Shown one piece after another: positions 11,381-17,597 of a stretch of 17,597 bases of DNA. Position 1 is the first letter of the stretch. The number at the start of each line of letters is the position of its first letter. The stretch lies in NCBI GenBank assembly GCA_034696485.1, contig JAQIWT010000585.1, forward strand, positions 1 to 17,597. Reading direction: 5' to 3'. A program made the translations under genes and the position numbers. The notes under the pieces were generated by a model. The model worked only from the letters and a program-made list of their open reading frames with translations, was not told the DNA's origin and searched no databases. The DNA is from Isohypsibius dastychi. Taxonomy: Eukaryota > Tardigrada > Eutardigrada > Parachela > Isohypsibiidae.

Positions 11381-11714
11381 AGCAGCGACCAGCACTGTTT
11401 GGTTGCCGGTGTTCAGCGCAATTGATCCCGAGAAAAGAGTATATCGACTGAGTAGTATTGACTGCTATGTGATAACGGCTTCATAAGCTGATTGCGTCAC
11501 AATTCTCTGCTGTAAACAAGCTAGGCAAAGTTATCGTTGATCAAAAAGCAGAGCTTGTGGCTGGGTATACCAAACCTAGTTTGACGGAAAAAACTAACCC
11601 ATGCTGGCTAGTTTCTCATGTTTCTCAAATTCCGACTTGGCTCACCCGATATTGTTGCATTTATTTTATCAGGATCGAACAGCACGATGGAAAAAAACTG
11701 ACAGCGAAAAATGA

Positions 11715-11720
11715 TTTATT
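11715..11720 (-). terminator. Poly(A) signal AATAAA for the thaumatin-like gene
   Basis: On the minus strand AATAAA lies 67 nt after the stop codon at 11787, a normal spacing for a short 3' UTR. A second AATAAA follows at 11665-11660. Confidence 0.6.
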
Positions 11721-11786
11721 GCAGAGTCGACGATATCTGTGTTACAGCATGGTGTCGGCCAACGTCATCGGTGCGACTCTTTCTTC

Positions 11787-12553
11787 TCAACCGCAAAACT
11801 CAATAACATATCCAGAGGACTTTCCTTCACCAGATTTACAGACAAAAGTGCTGGTCTTATCGTCATACGCATAGCTGTAAGCGTCAGGGCAAGCACTCTT
11901 GAAAATGGCGCCATACTCATTCTGAGGACATGTCTCCGGTTTGTTGTGCGCTCCAGTGCAGCAGAACTCCTGACTCTTGAACTTTGTGCAGGCGCTTTGG
12001 CAGGCCACCACATTCTCCCCCTGTTTCAATTTCAACGGCTCAGGGCAGTTGGCGATAAAGTCGTGTGAGCACTGAATAGTTTTGCAGCTTTTCTCGTTCG
12101 ACTCATCTTTTGCGACACTGTCCATATTGGGACTGATTTTCAGCGGAGTCGAAAATCCGTCCACCAAACTGATGTCGTAGAAGTCCTGGCCTTGATCACC
12201 GTCAAATTTGATTTCGGCAAGGGAGTATGGCTGACCATCGGTGAACTCGTCGGTATCAGAGTAACGAGCGAAAAAGCGTCCAGCCCAACCGTTGGGTAGT
12301 TCACGGGTTGCATCCCGTCCAGCTTCGATGTCGATAGCCTCCCTCTGCTTGCCTTCTCCATTTTCAAGGGAAAATGCCTTGAGTCCTTTGCCACAACTGT
12401 TCTTGAGCTGAACCTGATGGGCATCGGTGAGGTATACCAGAAGCGCTAAGAATAAGATGAAGAGTCAGTGGTTAATGACATTTGCATAAGTTTCAGCTGG
12501 TTACCTATGACAAAGGCGCAATTGGTGAGTGTGGAACTTCGCTGAAAGGTCAT
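11787..12553 (-). CDS. Secreted thaumatin-like protein (PR-5 family)
   Basis: Two exons, 12553-12505 and 12445-11787, are separated by a 59-bp intron and give 235 aa. The N-terminus is a signal peptide with a hydrophobic core (CAFVIALLVYL) and a likely cut after TDA, so the protein should be secreted. Thaumatin-family hallmarks appear in order: NSCG near the mature start, a GWAGRFFAR segment, DFYDISLVDGFSTPL, then VVACQSACTKF, EFCC, and FKSACPDAYSYAYDDKTSTF near the end. The mature chain has 12 Cys, fewer than the usual 16 of large thaumatin-like proteins, so some disulfides appear to be lost. Family members in plants, arthropods and nematodes are linked to antifungal or glucan-binding activity; that role is inferred here. 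The gene has its own TATA box and poly(A) signal and is divergent from the ERI-type nuclease gene. Homology is very secure; activity is not shown. Confidence 0.95.
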
Positions 12554-12633
12554 CTTGGATCAAGCTGGTTTACTGAGAATATGAGAAAATACACGATTGA
12601 GCGCAATTGGTAATACAATAAAGCCATACTCAG

Positions 12634-12639
12634 TTTATA
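12634..12639 (-). promoter_or_regulatory. TATA box of the thaumatin-like gene
   Basis: TATAAA on the minus strand lies 80 nt upstream of the ATG at 12553. That would place transcription start near 12605 and give a 5' UTR of about 50 nt. A TATA promoter suits an inducible secreted-protein gene. The 5' UTR also has an acceptor-like CTCAG, so a spliced leader or upstream exon is an alternative. Confidence 0.55.
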
Positions 12640-13534
12640 GAGGGAAATATATGGGCTTTCAAAATGTTGGGTATCTGCCGCAAAGTGTGTTCCGATGTTT
12701 TCTGGCAAGATTAGTTTCCCATCTGATCGCGATTTACATCTTGATGCGTGTGATTCTACAGCTACTGACTAACAGCCGGTCTCGACGTCCAGACCCACGC
12801 TGCGCAAACGGCTTCATCTGACGGAATATTTACAGTACTGTGGATTTTTGAATTTTCGGCAGATGATTGTTATCATCAGCATGTTCGTGCTACTCCTCCC
12901 TTGTTGTTGGGTTGGGGGAAAGTCCGGAGAATGAAGCGCTTGAGTACTGACACCGCATGATTATAAAATTGATCGTAACATTCATAACAGGTCAGAGAAT
13001 ACCATAGGGCCCTACTAATAGAGATGAAAAGGTAAATAAAATTGTCATGGAAGACCTATACTGGTTGAGCTGTTCTTGAACTTCATATCACTTATCGATT
13101 AACTGCCTTGTCGAAATAATGTAATGTTCAACATTTTTGCCACTCCAACGTAATAATTCTGCCGGATGCTGCTGCCGCCAGAGTTGTTGAGTTATTGACT
13201 TGTTAAGCCAACAATCAGCACTCAACATTTGAACAATTTGGCCGGTTACAAGTGCGGTGCAGCGAAGCGTTACTCCGCAGCTCTTAACTTTATGCCGCCA
13301 GCGGTATCAAAAACAAATGCTGCCAACATCAGCAAGAAATCCAACAATTCAGCGATTCCAGGAAACGGGAATGTACCCGTATCGCACTTTGAAATTCGAA
13401 CGCATGAAGAGGAAAGTGAGCTGGGGCTGTTGGCTACCAATCGAAATTAAGGGCAGGATGCGATTCACGCAGGGGGCCGAGCTGTGTTACGCTCACAGAA
13501 TTAGTCACCGCCAAAATTAGGCAAAAACCCCCCG
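12640..13534. other. Divergent intergenic region, no secure gene
   Basis: About 0.9 kb separates the thaumatin-like promoter from the ERI-type promoter. Two overlapping plus-strand frames (13199-13450 and 13257-13520) are open through a locally G+C-rich patch. One reads like plausible protein, but neither has a matching upstream exon, a recognisable motif or a good ATG. I assign no gene. Confidence 0.45.
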
Positions 13535-13541
13535 TATAAAA
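13535..13541 (+). promoter_or_regulatory. TATA box candidate for the ERI-type exonuclease gene
   Basis: TATAAAA lies 107 nt upstream of the ATG at 13648, directly after a C run. The spacing is compatible with a core promoter and a 5' UTR of about 75 nt. It is inferred from sequence and position only. Confidence 0.4.
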
Positions 13542-13647
13542 TAGCACGGTGGCTGCAAAATTGAGTTATAGCAAATTTTGAATAACCTGCATTTTACTTG
13601 GCGCGTTGATTTGTTGTCAGTAATCTGTGTTTCGTTCCTAGTCAACG

Positions 13648-15344
13648 ATGAGTCTCGGGCTAGCTTATATAGTGGTGATTGACTGCGAGGTGACCTGTTG
13701 TGGCGGAGTTGGTGGCAATGCCATGGGAGCAGGAACGAACCTCCAGGAGATCATTGAGTTTTCCGCGGTCTTGATCGACGTCCGAGCTCGAGAAATCGTG
13801 AGTGCAACAATACAGTTGACTGAAAAATTCTTTGAGGTTTTCTGACGTCATGGCAGTACTGAAGTCAACTGGATGACGTCACGTCAGAGAACCGCAAAAC
13901 CTTTTGCCGTTAGGTGTTTATTTTGGTCATAGCCGTTTGTGGATAATTTCGCTTGATAACGTACAGTACAAGAGTGTGGCCGTAGCCACTCGCCACTCCT
14001 GTAATCTCGGTTACACTAAATCAATCCTAGCTCGTTACCCTGTTCTAAAATCCCAAAAATCTGGTCTTTTTTTCAGGCGAGCCTTCCTGATCACAAGCGT
14101 TATTTCCAGTCCTATGTGCGACCGAAAACACAGAAAGTAAATGGGTTTTGCACTGAACTGACCGGCATAACCCAGGAGACTGTAGACGCCGCGCCTTCGT
14201 TGCCGACTGCTCTGGCCAACTTCGAAGTATGGTTGAGATCAATCGGATTGATGGGAAACTCCGGCCGCGGAGTCAACTGGTGCATGGCTTCTGATGGGTA
14301 GGCCAACCATACTGTGCTTGATCTTTTCTTGCTGTTTTTTCTTAAATGAATAAGACCTCACGTTGGAGTTTTGTTGACGTAGGGATTACGATTTCACCCT
14401 GTTCATTCATCAAGCCTGCAAAGTCCATGACCTGCCATATCCTGGTTACGCCAAGTATGTCCTGCAGCTCAATCAGGCTTATGTTTCAAAATATACGGGG
14501 AAAGGTTGGACCGTGAAAAAACCTCCCGGCATGGACGATATGCTAGCAGGGTTGGGGATGGTTTTTGAAGGGAGGAAACACAGCGCTGTGGACGACTCAA
14601 AAAATCTTGCCAGGATTGCCTGCGTATTGTTGCGAAACGGGGTTAACCTGTGGGCCAACACGGTGGTCATGCCGCATGAGAAGCGCGATTACCGACCGTT
14701 TTGCTGCAAGTACTGGATGATGAACCGCCAGGAACGCGAGAAGTATCACCTGTAAGTTCTTCTAGCATCGTTTCTAACCATCAAATAGAAATACATTATG
14801 GTGTCTCAATAGTAAGAACTAAGAATAGTTGTAAACTTATATGTCTGGTTTCACATCGCCTGGCCGTGAAACTGGGACAAACCATAGTGATCTCTGGCAG
14901 CTGACTGTAATACTACCATAGATATGTGGCGGAAGCCTGATTCCCAATCGAACCGACCGTGCTAAATCCTACCGATAAATTGAGGGTACTGTAGATAGTT
15001 TTGATTTAGTCAATCAAGATTGCTCGGGTCGTTTGATAGACAAACGCAGTTGCGGTCTTGATTTACCGAATCAAACCATTTTACCTCCAATTTATCGGGA
15101 GGGTAAAGTAATTATAGCATGGTAAAGCGGTAGGGTAGGTCATTTCTGTCGAGCTGTATGTTTGATCTGCTCTTCTGCGGTTTACAGGTATGGGGTGAAG
15201 CCAGATGTCAAAGCAAGTTTTCGACAGGGCTACAACAATGACTACAACAGTGACGAGGACAAGTACAAGTACAAGTACGGGTACGATGAAGACGACGAGG
15301 ACGACGACTACTATGGATGGTTTGGCTCCTCGGACTCAGACTGA
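13648..15344 (+). CDS. ERI1-family DEDDh 3'-5' exoribonuclease with Tyr/acidic tail
   Basis: Four exons join in phase: 13648-13797, 14077-14297, 14383-14751 and 15188-15344, giving 298 aa. The DEDDh residues are all present: D12 and E14 (VVIDCE), D127 (GDYD), and H190 with D195 (GRKHSAVDDSKN). The segment FCTELTGITQETVD is typical of ERI1/ERI2/ERI3 proteins and looks closest to ERI3 or ERI2. No N-terminal SAP domain is seen, so it is not a canonical ERI1. Family members trim structured RNA 3' ends, including siRNA, histone mRNA and 5.8S rRNA. After the nuclease domain comes a Cys/Trp-containing segment (FCCKYWMMNRQ), then a tail of about 30 residues rich in Tyr, Lys, Asp and Glu. A Gly-rich insertion follows E14. 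Intron 3 carries a foldback repeat. An ATTAAA at 15582 could be the poly(A) signal. The RNA substrate cannot be told from sequence. Confidence 0.93.
13843..13881 (+). promoter_or_regulatory. Paired CRE palindromes (TGACGTCA) in exonuclease intron 1
   Basis: Two perfect TGACGTCA 8-mers lie at 13843-13850 and 13874-13881. Their outer flanks are partly inverted copies (TTCTGACGTCAT against ATGACGTCACGTCAGAGAA). TGACGTCA is the full cAMP-response element bound by CREB/ATF bZIP factors. They sit in the first intron, about 45 bp after its donor, a common place for enhancers. Regulatory function is inferred. Confidence 0.45.
14960..15110. repeat. Imperfect foldback repeat in exonuclease intron 3 (MITE-like)
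   Basis: The left arm at about 14961-15019 and the right arm at about 15058-15110 are imperfect reverse complements. The best blocks are CCGATAAATTG on both arms and TTTGATTYRGT..ATCAAGA next to the loop. The loop contains a smaller hairpin (GTTTG/CAAAC, 15031-15045). Indels and mismatches show it is older or less constrained than the element at 9331. It lies wholly inside the 436-bp intron 14752-15187. No target duplication is clear. Confidence 0.6.
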
Positions 15345-16516
15345 TTCTTGAGGTGACTATGTGTTCTAGAATGCGAACACCTTCTCTGGTTCTTCTCATT
15401 AGACTACGCAATGGGATCCTGATCCACTTCGAATTGGAGTGATTGGAAATTCTGCTTACCTGTCTAGAAATGGCGTCTGTATGGTTTTGGTGCAGACTGT
15501 TCTGAATCGTTTGTTATTTCGGTTTAAGCAGCGCTGTAATATCCTTAATCGGTAAAACAATTCTTGTAGTATACCATTGTCATTAAACTGTAGAAATCGA
15601 GGCGTCATTCTGTATCGTCTTTGCACGTATATGAAATTTCATCAAGTTGTGTTGTACTACAGTGGAAACATGATTATAAGTGCCATCTAATTTACTATAG
15701 GTTCTCGGTGATCCCTCAAACCGGCCGGAATGCTTTGTGTCAGGGTATGGCTAAATGGAAAACCTCTGCTCTCATGACAATGTCTGATCCGATTTCCAAC
15801 AGTTGGAAACGTCGGACATCACAGTCAAAACTACAAACGTCTGAACAAACGCTTCTTCAACATGCTCTGTCTTTCGTTTGACCAGGTACTCTGTTCTGAT
15901 TGAGCAAACGTCGGGACCTTTTCGTTGCGGGTCTGAATATCTTGCTAGAAAAAGCATGAGTTAACCGATCACTGACCATCAGCATAGAAAAAAGACCAGA
16001 TGCTGTTTTCGCGAAATGTTGTTTTACTCGTGTTAAGAAAAACCAACGTTTCCGACCAAACCTGATAAGTCAGTCTTTCTGTGCTCTTCGAGTGATACTT
16101 GGTAGGAAAGCGTATCATCACCGTAGCTAGAAAGATCTGAGAGCTGGAAATTTCTTGCTAGATATTCTCCGTTTACCGGATTCTTCGAGTTCTGTATAGA
16201 GACAGCGGATGCTGAACAAACTGAATGTCATATTTTTCGGTTAAAAAGCTTATTCACCCGCTTAATCGATGCACTAAGTAGCAAGAGCTAAGCGGAAATG
16301 TGTTAGTTTTGGCCACGATTTCCAGTATGGTTTGCTCGAGGGCATTTCATGTTTGTTTATCTTGAGCTTTGATCACGGATGTATTATGAATTAAAACGTA
16401 CACAAACACAAGAAAAAGCGAAAAACGCACTAACGCAACACACAGTTCACGCGAAACTACAGTACGTTAGTCGTTTATCATTTTCTCAGTTAGAATTCCT
16501 TGCTACCACGAACAAG
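15345..16516. other. Intergenic stretch, no recognised gene
   Basis: About 1.2 kb lies between the exonuclease stop and the possible secreted-peptide gene. The first 250 bp probably hold the exonuclease 3' UTR. The frames at 15621-15881 (plus) and 15772-15957 (minus) show no motifs, and I see no RNA gene. Confidence 0.45.
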
Positions 16517-16821
16517 ATGTCAAGAAGTTTATCGGAAGCTCTTTTAATATGTTCACTTCTCCTGGTGCACCTTTGTTTCATGTTCTTGGAAGCTCAACCG
16601 ACGTTTTCCCCGTTGAAGAACAGATTTCAACCTCTTTCATTCCAAAGCCAACAACAGGAGCAGCGCATGCCCATGCCAGTTATGTCCCAGATGATGGGTA
16701 AGCTATCGCGATATCCTGCTAGAAATTTAACTGGACCAGTCACTGAAGCCACTTTGCTTTTAGACTACTTTATCTGACCGACCTTATAATTCACTTATTC
16801 GCAGATTTTCTGAGGATTTAA
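16517..16821 (+). CDS. Possible short secreted peptide, two exons
   Basis: I do not recognise this gene. ATG at 16517 opens exon 16517-16697, which joins in phase through a 107-bp intron (GTAAGC to TTCGCAG) to exon 16805-16821, for 65 aa. The N-terminus is a strong signal peptide (ALLICSLLLVHLCFMFL) with a likely cut after LEA. That would leave a mature chain of about 39 residues starting with Gln, then Gln- and Met-rich, ending in DFLRI. There are no Cys in the mature part. If the intron is retained, the chain instead continues MMGKLSRYPAR and stops at 16777; GK could be an amidation and cleavage site, as in neuropeptide precursors. The frame stays open upstream to 16379, but the signal peptide and the AACAAG context favour 16517. 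It could be a neuropeptide, a venom- or defence-like peptide, or a chance ORF. Confidence 0.4.
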
Positions 16822-17282
16822 AGCCAAACCGCTGACCCTCCTGATCTTCACACCAAAGCCACCCAGAAACTGGGAACTGTACTCGTCTCTAACGGAACCT
16901 GGGTTATTTGAGCCATTTGATAGCTGCGATTTTCGACCAAGCTGTAAACTTTAAGATTTCATCGAAACTCTGATAATGAGTTGTCGATCTGACTTTGATC
17001 TGACGGTATGTACTGGATGTTTTTCGTAGAATTCATGGTGTTTGTTCACACTGCACAAAAAATATTCGTGCTGATCTAACTGACCCGATTGATTCTTCAC
17101 TCACCAAGAACATCGGTTTAAAACAAGTTAAATGTGGCCAAAGTTTCGGATTACCGAGACCGATGAGGCAAATATATTCCGCCGTTCGATGTGCCCACTA
17201 TTTGAACAGATAAGACATCAGACTGCGTTTCAGAAAGGTCAAAAATAGCAACAACAAAGGAAGATTTTCTTTGCAATAGTGG
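16822..17282. other. Convergent 3' intergenic region
   Basis: This 461-bp gap lies between the end of the possible secreted-peptide gene (plus strand) and the stop of the phospholipase C fragment (minus strand). It should hold both 3' UTRs. I find no AATAAA for either strand and no gene. Confidence 0.4.
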
Positions 17283-17597
17283 TCAGGAAAACAATCGACC
17301 CCGGAAGATGTTATTGCGAAGGCGTCTTTTGTTATTGACGGGCTGCAGGTTCGTGTTCACAGTTCGCAAGCTTGGTCGATTTTTCAAAACAGTGGTGTCG
17401 AATTTCTTCTCAATGTAAACCGCTAACGATGCGGTGATTGGTTGGCCCAGGTCGTTCCGCAACATTATATGGTGATATCCACGCTTCAGTGCATTAACAG
17501 CAAGGAGACAGTGACCTAACGATCTGAAAAGCAGAAGAAATTGGGAATTTCGTTCATGGTTCAACTTCACTCACCTTTTCTGAAATGCACTTCTGCC
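17283..17597 (-). CDS. Phosphoinositide phospholipase C, C-terminal C2-domain fragment (partial)
   Basis: Two exons are seen: 17597-17575 (entering from the window edge) and 17523-17283, separated by a 51-bp intron. The second exon reads LGHCLLAVNALKRGYHHIMLRND and continues through GQP to ASLAVYIEKK. This matches the last strands of the C2 domain in PI-PLC enzymes, whose consensus is GHxxLPVxxLxxGYRHIxLRN...LFVxIExK. The LRN..GQP wording is most like beta-type PLCs. These enzymes cleave PIP2 to IP3 and diacylglycerol at the plasma membrane. After the C2 strand the chain ends within about 45 residues in a basic tail (NNKRRLRNN) and a stop, so the long coiled-coil C-terminal domain of PLC-beta is not here. 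The X and Y catalytic regions would lie to the right of the window. The exact phase of the left exon junction is uncertain (acceptor at 17524, or alternatively 8 bases further in). Confidence 0.68.

Noticed and set aside
11187-11486. Plus-strand 99-codon ORF
   Set aside because: It is antisense to the two-exon minus-strand model, has no motif and no ATG-supported context.
13199-13520. Two overlapping plus-strand ORFs in a G+C-rich patch
   Set aside because: Composition is plausible, but there is no good ATG, no matching upstream exon and no recognised motif. It could be a terminal exon or an old transposon remnant; the evidence is too weak to call.
16379-16516. Upstream in-frame extension of the secreted-peptide ORF
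   Set aside because: Starting at 16379 would bury the signal peptide inside the protein. ATG 16517 gives a normal N-terminal signal.
1-17597. tRNA, rRNA, CRISPR array or prophage/IS elements
   Set aside because: I looked for tRNA T-loop patterns, regularly spaced direct repeats and transposase motifs and found none. The only mobile-like signals are the two foldback repeats.

Overview
The window is eukaryotic nuclear DNA, most likely from a small-genome invertebrate. Every confident gene is broken by GT-AG introns of 51-572 bp and encodes a metazoan-type protein. Roquin plus an animal thaumatin-like protein point to an ecdysozoan-type bilaterian. A tardigrade is my guess, but the sequence alone does not settle it. 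All gene models below were built by hand by joining exons at GT-AG sites with matching codon phase, guided by family resemblance.

Layout. (1) 113-4316, minus strand: a seven-exon Roquin (RC3H) RING/ROQ protein of 663 aa, which lacks the family's CCCH zinc finger. (2) 4317-4845: a head-to-head intergenic region holding a run of 14 G. (3) 4846-9211, plus strand: a complete 14-exon RBM19/Mrd1 gene with six RRMs, 859 aa. (4) 9331-9663: a nearly perfect long inverted repeat with 158-bp arms and a 17-nt loop, just downstream of RBM19. All five arm differences become G.U pairs in plus-strand RNA. (5) 9664-10977: nothing recognised. (6) 10978-11380, minus: a possible small two-exon protein with a CxxC pair. 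(7) 11787-12553, minus: a complete secreted thaumatin-like protein with its own TATA box and poly(A) signal. (8) 13648-15344, plus: a four-exon ERI1-family DEDDh 3'-5' exoribonuclease with a Tyr/acidic tail. Its intron 1 holds two CRE palindromes and its intron 3 an imperfect foldback element. (9) 16517-16821, plus: a possible short secreted peptide. (10) 17283-17597, minus: the C-terminal end of a phosphoinositide phospholipase C (C2 domain), cut by the window edge.

These are mostly unrelated housekeeping, RNA-regulation and secreted-defence genes, not an operon-like system. Three of them act on RNA: Roquin in mRNA decay, RBM19 in rRNA processing, and the ERI-type nuclease in trimming structured or small RNA. 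The most unusual element is the long hairpin at 9331-9663. It could be a foldback (Tc1/mariner-type) MITE or a source of hairpin-derived small RNA.
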